From the NCBI GenBank assembly GCA_018340375.1, contig JAFFJZ010000007.1:25022001-25086000 (forward strand): a stretch of DNA of 64,000 nt. The letters run 5' to 3'. The notes under the pieces were generated by a model. The model saw only the letters and a list, made by a program, of their open reading frames with translations, was not told the origin of the DNA and ran no database searches. Position numbers and translations under genes: made by a program. The DNA comes from Gonatopus flavifemur. Its lineage: Eukaryota > Arthropoda > Insecta > Hymenoptera > Dryinidae. Positions 47,645-58,373 of this stretch are shown here, one piece after another (within the stretch, counting starts at the first letter, position 1; each line of letters begins with the position of its first letter).

Positions 47645-47730
47645 AAAGTCAGGGAATCGAACCCTCACGCATGACGAACCCTCGTGATTGGAAGTTTGCA
47701 TGTTGTCCATTCGGCCATGATATGCTATAG
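47645..47730 (-). other. tRNA-like sequence, probably a pseudogene or SINE head
   Basis: On the minus strand TGGCCGAATGG fits the A box and GGTTCGATTCC the B box of RNA polymerase III promoters, 43 bases apart, as in long-arm tRNAs such as Ser or Leu. The T stem AGGG/CCCT is present. No convincing acceptor stem or anticodon stem forms, and GAGGGTTCG occurs twice. So it is not called a functional tRNA. Confidence 0.4.
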
Positions 47731-48240
47731 GACCGTTGGAATCATTCTTCGTATTTGATATACTCAGAAAAATGAATTGGGCAACACCGTTTGCACATAT
47801 TTGTTTTTCTTTTGTTTATGGTGCCTCTGGCATCAGTCGGAGTGTGTGATATTTTGCTCCAACTTTTTTCGTAAAATAAGGATACACTGAACGAAGTGAC
47901 CAGGAACAACATTGAACGAAGAATTTGAGTTGCCAAAATTGAAATGATAGTTGTTTCAACGAGAATTTTGAGTAGAATAACTAATACTTTTCCCAGACAA
48001 ATACAGTTTTTATTCGATGTCGTATTTCATTAATTCTTTCACCAAGACAACTCAACAGTTCTTTCAGTGTGATTGGAGGTATAAAATAACATAAACTATG
48101 ATCGATAAAATTGGTTGATGGGATCTTTAAGTTCTGGTTCTAAGTACCAAACAATTTGCTTTGAAAGGTTTTCATTCCATCAACTAAAATTATTATTTTC
48201 CCTTACTGTAATATGTCAGTTGATAAAACTAACGGTTGAA

Positions 48241-48477
48241 ACACGCAGAAAAATATATTTTTAAAAGCCCCATAATTTATTGAGGATTAGCGCCAGTCTG
48301 TGATGAATGGAATTATTTACTTCAATATAGTTTCAAAAGTATCATAATTTCTTGTAGAAATACATCTAATTATGGGAGTTTTTAAAAGTGAATTCAAGTC
48401 AAAACTCTATCTGTCACAGACTGGCGCTGATCCTCAATAAATTATGGGACTTTTCAACACATCTGTTTTCTGCGTGT
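48241..48477. mobile_element. Palindrome with ACACGCAGAAAA tips
   Basis: ACACGCAGAAAAATATATTT pairs with ATCTGTTTTCTGCGTGT. CCCATAATTTATTGAGGATT, AGCGCCAGTCTGTGA and their reverse complements pair over about 70 bases. 237 bp. It shares its plan with the element at 63681-63950. Confidence 0.85.
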
Positions 48478-48486
48478 AGTTACATA

Positions 48487-48815
48487 AAGGGCTTCGCACG
48501 AGACTCGCGTCAAAGAAAGATAAAATAGTGAACAATAATTATTCCAATTTCTTGTGATATCAGAATGATGAAGATAATTTGGAAGTATAAATGGAATCAG
48601 CGGAATGGGGTGCAACCTTGATTATTCAAATAAAATCAACAGAGATATATGTCGAAATATGCAACGAGATCTGCACCGAGACTGAAAGGATATCTTAGTT
48701 CTCCTTTCCAATAGAATCGGAATTCCAAGTGATTTTGTCAAACCTTAGGTAGAAGCTTGATTCCGTTGAAAATTTGTATGTCTCAAATTGTTAGAATAGT
48801 AAATATAGATTTCAT
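48487..48815 (+). mobile_element. Non-autonomous hAT element, copy 2 (right end missing)
   Basis: Begins AGGGCTTCGCACGAGACTCG and follows copy 1 (38756) closely for about 320 bases, including CAACAGAGATATATGTCGAAA-like and GTAGAAGCTTGATTCCGTT blocks. A short deletion removes part of the CGAGAC-rich stretch. It stops at AATATAGAT, before the right inverted repeat, so it is truncated. Confidence 0.85.
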
Positions 48816-49304
48816 TGTCACAACTAATTATTTCATGGGCATGTAACTTTATTTATAGTTCCTCGAACAAAAAAAAGTTCCAACTATCATGAAACAACTA
48901 GAAATTTTTCAATTGTAGCGAATATTTTGTTTTCTCAATGCATGAGCCTGATCTCGTGTTGTTTTGTGAACGAAGCTGAAACTGGTAGCCGTAAAACTAG
49001 CAGCTGATCGTCATAATTTTTTATATTAAACGTTTATTGAAGATTCAAGGATCTGAAACGTTCAATGGAATGCTACTTGATCGATTTCTGGTATAGACAA
49101 ATCTCAAACAACGTTTAATCAAAAGTTACAGAAACTGGCTGATAGTTCCAGCTCCATGTTTTGTGGTGATGGAAAAAGGTCATCATTTGTAAGCCATGCT
49201 CATTCATTTTATGAGACATATTTTCAGTTAGAGCCAATAATCATTTCGGCGAAGAAATGAAGTATTATGTCGAATATTGATTGTTCAAAAATTCATATTT
49301 TAAT

Positions 49305-49518
49305 GTTTTTGAAGTTTGAATCGTTTATTGGAACTAACTGGTAATCGAATAACGAAATACTGAACTGTTGAGGACCCAAAATCTTGAATTACATTCTTTG
49401 AACGATGTCTCCAGTTCTAAGAAGGAAGTTCAAAAAGATAAATACCGACGATTCATCAGATTTTTTGAGTCTGTATTTTCGTTTCGTTTCTAGAAATGAT
49501 TCAAACTTCAAGAACATA
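49305..49518 (+). mobile_element. GTTGAAGTTTGAATCG family, copy E
   Basis: TGTTTTTGAAGTTTGAATCG to AATGATTCAAACTTCAAGAA plus CATA. Same internal words as copies A and B (AATTACATTCTTTGAACGAT). 214 bp. Confidence 0.82.
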
Positions 49519-51462
49519 TATTTTAGATAATCACGCTCAATTTCCATAGAAAACTTCATGTTATGAGACTGAAGAAGTAATTCATCAATTTTTACGTTAG
49601 AATTCATCACATGAGAATTATAATTCGGATAAAATATAATATTGACAAAAATAATTATTCAATCGATAAGATGATTTCTTCAGTTCAGAGAATAAATTTC
49701 AATGAGATGATTTATTAGTGCAAATGTGACGAATTTTTGTGGTTATACAATTATTGTAGATTTAAAACATTTATTTAATGCAACGAATTGGGAATCAATG
49801 AAATCCATTCCATCAATTCAAAGAATTTTTTTTCTCAGAGAATTCTTACCGAGAAAATGTTCACTCAGAGAATACGCCGGTATCCCTCAACAATAAATAA
49901 ACAATTCTTAGCAAATATCAGCTCATTGGTAATCAAATATATCCACCGAACAAAATGCAGAGAAACATTTCTGAGACATTCCAGAGACGGCCAATGGTCT
50001 ACTATTGTAATGTTTCGGATGGAACTCTGCGCCTTGGTACTGGGAAAAGATATCTTTTAGAAGATCTAAAACTTTTTTTCCGAAATTATATCTTTTAGAC
50101 ATCTGATAAAAATCTTTTAGAAGTAATAGCTGTTTTAGATCTCTTAAAAATATCTTTTCATGTTGCATAAGACTTCTAAAATTTGGTTTGAGATATCTTT
50201 TAGAACTGAAATACTGTGTGGATAGCAACTTCCCAACAATAATTGCTCTGTGTTGTTGCGAAGTTGTCGTGAACTTTTCTAGCACGTTGCTGTCTGGGTA
50301 TGCTGGAATATATATATATTTCAGCAAATGTACTGGTTAATAACTTTTCGTAAAATGCTGGAGGTTTCCAGTAGAACTTTTTTCACGAAGAATGTTTCAA
50401 AATGATATTTTAGAAACGTTTTTACAACATAAAATATTCCCGCAATATTTCCTGCAATTATTTTGAAATATTCCATTCGCAACGTTACGATAATAAGATA
50501 TTTGCCGCACGGTTCGTATGTGTACCTCATATTCTGTGTAGTTCAAATTGGTGTCGTGTGGGAAATTGTTTTGATTGTGTAGTTCAGATTTGTACAATAG
50601 AATAATTATGGTACATTCATTTGCGTATGGTTCAGATTTTGAGTGATCCTCTGTATTTACTTCTACAGTAATTATATTGAATGGAGTAATAATTAGTGGC
50701 GCATAATATCATATCCTAATTAATTAGATACTTGTTCATTCTATGTATATTCAACAAAGTGCATATTAAGTTCTAATTCGGGAACTCGCGTACTATACGA
50801 GTGTGACACTGACTCGACGACTTTTGTGTCACATCAAAGCAGTTGGCTTCGAGTCTCTGAATTTATTTTGTCGACCTTAATTATGCTTCTCCTGTACATT
50901 TTGTATACAAATGGACATCAGACGAACTTCGTTGAAACAACGTGTTCAAATCGTTGATTCTTCTTGCTTTGATTCATTCTTTTCAGCGTGAGATGAATAA
51001 TATCGTTGAACAGCTAAGATAGAAAGCTGTATGAATTCCTTTGATGCTTCATTCCACGTTGGTCTCTTATTAGTCAAAGCTAAAATCGTGTCGTAGTACA
51101 ACATTAATGTTGATAAGGTAGTGCAAGAAACGAACCCCCACAAGCGAAATTACCCAAGGGAAAAGAATTTCAAATGTCACTCCTCCATAAGAAGAGTCAT
51201 TATCGTATTCTTGAGGACTGTGGTTTGGCTGATGACCTTTAAGAATTTTTATCATTATCGCATATCGTGCACTCTAAAAAATAATATGTTTCCTGCAAGA
51301 AGTTCGGCTTCTTCGGTTCATTCTTCTTGCGCGAAATATTATCCTTCTTGTATCAAGAAGAATCAGTTTCCGACAAAATTATTACATACTGAGTCCAAGA
51401 ATACTCAATTTGAACTGAAGAATATTATCCACTTGACGTAACTCACAATCCTTTCTTCCTTA
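49519..51462. other. Intron 1 DNA with one repeat copy
   Basis: Holds the inverted repeat copy at 50041 and small words near 50280 (TTGCTGTCTGGGTATGCTGG). ORFs of 106 and 134 codons here follow repeats or lack resemblance. 50946-51143 on the minus strand is open but anonymous. Confidence 0.45.
50041..50206 (-). repeat. Interspersed AAAGATATCTT repeat, copy 2 (inverted)
   Basis: The reverse complement matches 11242-11402 over about 160 bases. ORFs overlapping it in both orientations are by-products. Confidence 0.7.
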
Positions 51463-52544
51463 GTGGATTTCAAATTGTATGTAATCTCTATATTCTGTCA
51501 ACTTCATAGTATTGTGAACACTGCAAGGGAAAGATTAACCACACTTTCGTTGATGACTTTGATCAAATATTTACCTCTCATATTAGGGGATGTCATTCTT
51601 GTTGATGATCCTGTATGGAGATGGTTTTTGATGCTGCGTCAATTGATGGATCTCATTTTATGCAGAACTATAGAAATTGAAAACTATCACATGATGAGAC
51701 ATTTGATTACATCATGTTTGAAATTACGGATGAAGCTATTTTCTAATGAAAAATTGAAGCCCAAGCATCATTCCTTACTCCATTACCCTAATGTATTACT
51801 GAAATCAGGACCTCTTGTACTGTTATGGTGTATGCGTATTGAGGCAGAGCATCGTGCTCTTCTTTCGTATGAAAAAAATTGTAAGTATCATAGAAATGTC
51901 CCGTTAACATTAGCTAAAAAGAATCAAATTTCATCAGCATGTGATTTCATGACATCTAAATCAGCATATAATAAACGTGAATATAGGCGTGTAAGGCAGT
52001 GATGCCAGGAAAGACGGTGTGGACCGAAAAATCAGCCCCTCTACCGTGCACACGATGAAACTTTCGTATACATGTGAGTCGCATGTATACGAACGTGTCA
52101 TTGTGTGAACAATGAAGGGACTAATTTTTCGGTCCACACCGTTTTTCCTGGCATCACTGGTGTAAGGAAAGAGTGATGAAAGATTTGGAAAATTACAGTT
52201 CTTTCAAACAATGTTTATCCCTTCCTTATAATGATGTTGTTTTATCCATGAAATGGTTGAAAGTCAATGAATATTTATATAAAAGGGGATATTTCATTGT
52301 ATGTGGGTCAAACGATGGAATTCACCCTACATTCATGAAAATATATCATATATTTCGCCGTACAAATTATTTCATTTTGAGATTTTGGTAAACTATGGGA
52401 TTCAATTCTCACATACATGCTTATTGGATTGAGGAGACTAATGATTGGTTAGTGCTCCCGATTAAGAATCTGTCATCATATGGACCTTCAACAAAACACA
52501 TTTTTCCAGGAGATAATTGTTCTTACATAACATATTATAATTGA
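51463..52544 (+). pseudogene. Decayed transposon-associated gene, split by a small hAT element
   Basis: An open frame at 51463-52002 reads LVDDPVWRWFLMLRQLMDLI, then LKPKHHSLLHYPNVLLKSGP and LWCMRIEAEHRALLSYEKN. A second segment at 52173-52544 continues with MKDLENYSSFKQCLSLPYND, YKRGYFIVCGSNDG and, after an in-frame TAA at 52389-52391, TMGFNSHIHAYWIEE. The KPKHH..HYP....GPL..LW.MR.EA.H block recurs in large transposon-associated protein families of insects and other animals; I cannot name the superfamily with certainty. The gene is broken by a 163-bp element at 51997-52159, a frameshift near its junction, and the stop. The upstream part, before a stop at 51460, is not recognisable. Confidence 0.65.
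51997..52159. mobile_element. hAT-type miniature element with an 8-bp target duplication
   Basis: Ends are CAGTGATGCCAGGAAA and TTTTCCTGGCATCACTG. GTGTGGACCGAAAAAT pairs with ATTTTTCGGTCCACAC further in, and CGTATACATGTGAGTCGCAT forms the centre. GTGTAAGG flanks it on both sides (51989-51996 and 52160-52167). A CAGTG tip plus an 8-base duplication are diagnostic for hAT. It lies inside the coding frame of the decayed gene at 51463-52544. Confidence 0.93.
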
Positions 52545-53567
52545 ATATTTGGACACCTTATGTAATTTGAGAATACCTGATTTCAACTTCTTAATAAATT
52601 GTACATTTGAAAAATTCAACTTGTGTCGAATTTTCAACCAATTTACATTCTTCAAAATATTCCGAATAAATAACTGACTCGTACATTCTTCCCTAGAAAT
52701 CCGGTTCACAATATGACTAAGAAATCCCTCGAAAATCCAGGGGGCGATTTCATCCAGTTGGCCGAATCATAACCTCAAAATATTATCGTTGCAAAGGGTG
52801 ATTGCGTATGGATTGAGAGTTTATAGATGTAATAGTGTTATTGGTTATTAATCTTCATTTCCTCATCGATCATTTTGAATTTCCACATTAAATTATTTAT
52901 TTCACAAAATCAATAGACCAACTTACACGCGGAGCCCTCTACAACTTTTTGATCAGTTTTTGAACGGAAGTTCTAAAAAGGTAGAGCCCATACAACAGAA
53001 GTTGCTGTGCAACCGTTGCTTTTGAGTTGTTTATCAAGTTCACGTAAATTTGTTGGAAATTTGCTACGCATGTGACCAAGAGTTTCATGAAACCGAGCAA
53101 CTTCTTAGCAACACGATAACACCTCAAGCTCAAATCCTAGATTTACAACATATTGTTGCGCATTTGGCGACGCAACGTCCCGGCAAATTGCTTTAAACTG
53201 TTGTTGTATGTTTTCAATAAACTGCTGGATATTTGCTCAGCATTTTGCTGTTAGGAAGGGGGGGTCTGAGAGATGATCTTATGAAACTGCAATCAAAGAA
53301 GCATTTGAGCAATCTTCGGCAACTTTGAGGAATACACGAGCGTTATCAACTGGTTTATATTGGTTAGGAAAAAACAAAGTTATATGACAGATATTGGTAT
53401 ACAGCTTTTACATGGAAATTCCAAACACTTTGTGTAATTCTTAGAGAAAAATTCCTCATTTCACTTCCTCAACTTCCTCACTCTTGAAACATTTTGAAAT
53501 CTTGAGAAGATTTGTGTTGTTGTTGTTATTATAATCATCATCAACAACATCATTAATCCTAACACTT
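52545..53567. other. Intron 1 DNA, no element clearly bounded
   Basis: Between 52920 and 53270 GTTGC, TTGCTG and CAACA words are common, which suggests an old repeat. No coding trace. Confidence 0.4.
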
Positions 53568-53991
53568 CCCTGCTAAAAGTTCCCAATAAAAAAACGATTC
53601 GAAACGATAAGATGTCTCTATAGTTTTGAATAAGGTTTTTGAATACAGAACTCACAATGTTATATCGTTCTTAAACCATAGAACTCTATCGTTCCTTGTA
53701 GTAATCTATATAATTTAACGTAAAACGTATATGATTTTATCGTGAAATTCTTATAGAAGAAGGACCACTTATTTTGGACCACATGACCATTTTTTTCGAA
53801 TAAGTGGTACTTTTTCTATACGAATTCCACTATAAAACCACATACATCCTGTCAAATTTCATACAATACGATAAGGAACGATAGAGTTGTATCGTTTAAG
53901 AACGATATAACATTGCAAAGTCCGTATTCAAAAACCTCATTCGAAACTATGGGGAAATCTTATCGTTGTTTATTGCGAATGTTTAGCAGGG
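53568..53991. mobile_element. CCTGCTAAA palindrome, copy 2 (uninterrupted)
   Basis: CCCTGCTAAAAGTTCCCAAT pairs with GCGAATGTTTAGCAGGG. GAACTCTATCGTTCCTTG, GATTTTATCGTGAAATTC and GAATAAGTGGTACTTTTTCT correspond to the copy at 24374, which shows that copy was once whole. 424 bp. Confidence 0.87.
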
Positions 53992-54939
53992 TTGACTTAT
54001 TTGAAATTTCCACCATATTATTCTACTTCCACGAGAATCATTCCAACCAAATGAGCTGTAACCTACACGGGAATCAACCCTAAATGTGATGCAAACAATC
54101 GGATCATGACAATGAATTTCATTTCGGTTATTTGTTGACAAAAAAACACAGGTCGGACCCATTTTGTTATTGGAGGTGTCAGAAATGTTTTGATTCACGA
54201 CATTTTGAAGACAAACAAATCTTGGAGTCCCTCAAAACGATCACAAAGCTTCTTCTCACAAAGAACCAAAATGTCTTCTTCATGCAATCTGACATCTTCT
54301 TCTGACAAGCGGATTTGCCATAAGTAGAAATTCTTCTTCGGCGAATCTGAAATCTGTTTGATGAAATATTGGATGGAATTTCCACTTGTGGTAAGAAGAA
54401 TCCGATTGCAGCAAGCAGCCTTTTTTTAGAGTGTGGTATTGTGTGAATGTTTCATTATTTATTTCATCGAATTTCTATGTTTATGCTCTATATGTATCAT
54501 ATCGAATTCCGTAAACAAATTAGAACTATGAAATGAGCGTTAAAACATTCAATGCCTATGTAAGTGTGTCAGAATGTTCAAAAGTTGAGTAAATTCTATT
54601 GATACAATGGTAAACATGATTTTCTTCTCGGTGCTGCCCTGTGCCCTTCCTAGAATGATTTCCACTGAATTTTTATTTCCATTTGTATGAGTTGATTTAG
54701 TGTATTACTGGGCTAATCAAACCCATATCCAGTTCGTGAGTCATTTCAAATTGAGTACAGATAATTATGTTTCTCGGTTTTCAAGTGTTCTATTGCACCG
54801 ACTAGTATTTAAATATTAATAACATGGTGGCAAGTATGAAACAAATAATGAAGAATACTTCAATTCTTCAACAAACTACGGAATAGTGTCAATAGTGTAA
54901 TTTTGTTTTGATTTATCACCCTATTTTTATGATAATATA
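53992..54939. other. Intron 1 DNA
   Basis: Contains the 60-base repeat at 54850-54903 shared with 19440. Otherwise no recognisable feature. Confidence 0.4.
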
Positions 54940-55110
54940 CCCAGTGAACAATTATATGAGGAAGAACTCTACGAGAGTTCTTCTCAGAGATAACATTGAG
55001 ATTACTCATAAGGATATCATGCAGTCCTCAGACGTACGAGGACTCTGTGAAGAGCTCTGTGGGATATCTTTGAAAAGAGAAAATTATGATTTAGTGGAAC
55101 TGATATCAAA

Positions 55111-55357
55111 TACACTGAGAGAAATAATTACTAATACCAAGAAAACATATTCTTGAATATTTTTAAGAATACAAATTCTTGAATACAGCTGATATGTTGC
55201 GAGCTCAAGTGGAATTCCCTTGGATTTTTTCAAATCAAGAAATACAACCTTAGTTCTAAGAAGATTTTCTTGTATCAAGAGTACAGATTTTTTAAGAAAT
55301 TGATTTCTTGAAACATCACAATATGTTATTGGTGATAGTAATTATTTCTCTCAGTGT
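55111..55357. mobile_element. TA-flanked palindromic element, CACTGAGAGAAAT tips
   Basis: TACACTGAGAGAAATAATTA on the left pairs with TAATTATTTCTCTCAGTGTA on the right, and ACTAATACCA with TTGGTGATAGT. TA at both outer ends fits a Tc1/mariner-type target. 247 bp, AT-rich, no real ORF. Confidence 0.85.
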
Positions 55358-56408
55358 AGTTATCATATCTCAAGTGTCTTTCAAAAGACCACTTGATGAT
55401 ATCTTTCTCAAGATTTCATTTTGATTTCATAAGAATGATGCTCAGAAGTTGTAATTAATGATGCAAGATGTCCGTACACGCAGAAATTTTTCCTTCTCTA
55501 CTCTCTATACTGAACATAAAGGTTATGAAACTGTTCGATACTGAAAGTGTTTGTTTAATAATTACTAGATTACTTTTTGAATTATCATTCATGATACTTC
55601 TTATACATAAGTAACGCTGAAATCATATGTTCCAGTAATTGAAATAATCAGGTATGTGATACAGTGTATAATTTTCTGTGAGTGCATTTTACTTTATCAC
55701 CCCAAGAGAACCTAAACGTTCAACAAGCGATCGTTGAACCTAAAATAAAGCTATACGGACGTTTGAAGATTCATTGAATGTTCGCTGAATGTAAATTTAT
55801 CCAAAATCAACCTGATCCGCGTAATTCATTTTCTTCTTCCCTGTGAATCGTTAGCAATTGATTGCCAATCAACTAAGAATGTTTGTAATCAGTTTTTTCT
55901 TTTCAAAGAATCATTCTCCACATATCCATGCATTCAAAAACGTTATCAGCACATTAATATTGAATTGATAACAAGGATCTACCGAAAAGAAGGGGATTTA
56001 TGGATTAGGGGAAATGTCTACTTTAGAAGGCCGAAATTAGGCCTCTTTTCATCATTGTTTTATAATAAAACTAGCCGATGGATCTTTTCGAAATTTCAAC
56101 ACTTCATTAAATATATCTTGGAGTATAAAAAAAAACTTTTTTCCATAAGATTTCATCAATTATACCGAAAGTCATCCTAAAATATGGATTGATAGATTGA
56201 AAAATTTCTTCTGCACTGCGTACACGATTGCGTTCCACAGAATTATCTGAAATACACAAAGTTTTTCTTCCAAGTTTATTAGTGTAGCTTCTATGTGAAT
56301 TAAAGGCACTCATTAATTTGTTCTGAGAAAAGAATCAAATATCTGTTTGAAGTAAAAAAATCGATTTTTTGTGAAATCTAAATTTTGAATTTTTATTTCT
56401 GTTATTAA

Positions 56409-57353
56409 CCCTTAGTCTGTAAACGGGGGTCATTTGTGTCCGCACATAAATTTGTTCCCTCCATATTTTTTGAAATAGGAAAGGAAGGGGGATGAGACCA
56501 TGTTGTGAAAAATTGTGTTAGGTTATGCTTTCAGTTCCCTAAGTATCGTTATCCAATTCGGTAAACACTTGTCGTACGAGTAACTTCAAATTTTTTGTGG
56601 ACACAAACAACCCCCGTTTACAGACTACGTATATCAGAAATTCTGAGGTAAGAAACAAATTTTATTCTATAGAACTATTCTATTATTCTATAGAATTATT
56701 CTATAGAACGTTGCGCTGTTTGTCCCAAAAAAGAAGACAAGAAAACATCGTATTGTTGTATGAAATGCAAAAAACCTGTATGTGAAGACCATCGATTAAC
56801 TTTCTGTCGAGACTGTTCTATTCAATTAAATCAAGAAGCAATTATTATCATTTTGTTTATAATCAAAATTTTGTGAATGATCTCATACTTCAATATTTTT
56901 CTTTGATTGAAAGTACTTGAAGAGTCATAATAATATGTATTTTATAAAAAAAAAATCTACATTAACCGATTAAAATAATCCCTATTTTCAAGTTCAAAAC
57001 TCAAGCATTTTTTTACAAATACAAGATTGTACTATTTTTTTCCGGAAAATACAACTTCTCAACTTTAATTCCTTTTTTGAATTTTTTTACTACGTTCATT
57101 TGTTCAATAGTTATGATTTTTAGAACAAAGAACTACTTTTCTCATTTTTTACATTTTTAAAATTTATATAGTGTTAAAAAAATTTTTTTTTCTCATAATA
57201 TCAAGATAGATTTTTATAATAGAAAAGTTAAGGAACCTACATGAATTTTTTCAGATTTTTCCTCATGGTTGATCATACTTTTTCATTGCCTTGGACATAA
57301 ATGACCCCCGTTTACAGTTTACGTGTACCAAAAAAACGTTTACAGACTAAGGG
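56409..57353 (+). mobile_element. piggyBac-type element, internally deleted
   Basis: TTAA flanks both sides (56405-56408 and 57354-57357). The ends are CCCTTAGTCTGTAAACGGGG on the left and CGTTTACAGACTAAGGG on the right. GTCATTTGTGTCC is matched by GGACATAAATGAC further in, and a third internal copy (CCCCCGTTTACAGACTACG) lies near 56610. TTAA targets with CCC..GGG ends are the hallmark of piggyBac. At 945 bp it is far shorter than an autonomous element and keeps only the last part of the transposase. Confidence 0.9.
56706..56876 (+). pseudogene. C-terminal cysteine-rich domain of a piggyBac transposase
   Basis: The frame reads ERCAVCPKKEDKKTSYCCMK, then CKKPVCEDHRLTFCRDC and a short tail to a TGA. 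The spacing C-x2-C, C-x2-C, C-x2-H, C-x2-C is the zinc-binding domain that closes piggyBac transposases and contacts the element ends. The catalytic DDD region is absent; upstream the frame runs into a simple TTCTATAGAA-type repeat at about 56665-56705. It could persist by chance or as a DNA-binding remnant. Confidence 0.8.
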
Positions 57354-58373
57354 TTAATAACTGTTTTTCGCATGACTTTTAATGAATTTCTTCAATACAT
57401 ATGAAAAAACTCACAAACTAAGAAACTTACTCACTTACTTCGTTTCCATACTCACAAACTTGGAAAAAAAACCTTTTTCTTTGTGGTTCAGATAATTCCG
57501 TGGAACGCAATCCTGTACGTAGTGTAGATTGAATTTTTAGATTATCACATATTTTAGGATTACTTCCGAAATAATTGATAAAACCTTATGGAAACCACAG
57601 TCTTTTTATATTTCAAGATTCGTCCAATAAAGTGTTGGAATTCCGAAAAGATCTAATGGCTAGTTTTATTATAAAATAATCATGAAAAAGTGGCTAATTT
57701 TGGCTTTCTAAAGTAGATACATACCCTTTTCAAATGAATCCAGTGTACAGAGCCCAAATTTTTTAAAAATTTCTTCAAAAAAACTCTTTCAAAATTCAAA
57801 ATTTAGGCTATATACAGACATCAAGATGTAACAGATGTAAAGAACAAATATAAAGAATCATTTCCAGAAATGTCAGTTTTTTTTCATGAATTCAATTTCG
57901 AGAAATTCTTTGCAAAAAAATCTTCTGAGATGTTGACCTCGTAGAATAAGAACTCTAAATACCTTCAAACTCAAGAGATCTATCCGAGGTCATACGTATG
58001 AGCTCCCGACTTGACCAAGGTCGGAACTCAAGGTGTGGGAACTCAAAATCAGGAGCTCTTACAGATGACATTCCATGATATTTTTTTCTCTTCAGAAATC
58101 GACGCATTAGATAACATTCAGAGAACTTTATGTTATCTTGATGAATGTACTTTCTGTCATCTTGCACAAAGTTATGATGAGATCTTCAAGAACTCTTTAT
58201 GAGAACATATTGTTCATTGGGTAGGGTTACCTATTGGCAACAGGGACGTTTTCCACGTATTTTGATCAATTTAAAAATATGTGGAGAAAACTGAATATAA
58301 ATTTTCACAATCACAAAATAAAATTATTTACACATTTATGCAATATTTGAAATATGATTAACTTATATGAGAA

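Larger units (their letters stand above)
44473..48240. other. Intron 1 DNA, few repeats
   Basis: At 44570-44830 a run of CCCATACTCTTGC / GCCAAACTATTCCC-like words gives a degenerate repeat. The rest holds the possible element at 46158 and the tRNA-like sequence. No exon in the Piezo frame was found. Confidence 0.45.
56005..57735. repeat. Long inverted repeat (arms about 300 bp) interrupted by the piggyBac element
   Basis: The left arm is about 56005-56320 and the right arm about 57420-57735. Paired blocks in order are TCTACTTTAGAA, ATAAAACTAGCC, CCATAAG, CAATTAT, ATCCTAAAATAT, GATTGCGTTCCAC and GAATTATCTGAA. The piggyBac element sits in its centre at a TTAA, so the inverted repeat is older. 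No coding trace of its own. Confidence 0.8.
54940..58221. repeat. Possible outer element, ends CCCARTGAACAAT
   Basis: CCCAGTGAACAATTATATGA at 54940 is matched by the reverse complement of AACATATTGTTCATTGGG ending at 58221. The resemblance continues weakly inwards (AGAGTTCTT blocks). If real, it encloses 55111-55357, 56005-57735 and the piggyBac element. The match is short, so this is tentative. Confidence 0.4.

Noticed and set aside
49923..50327. 134-codon ORF on the minus strand
   Set aside because: Largely within the dispersed repeat at 50041-50206; no protein family recognised.
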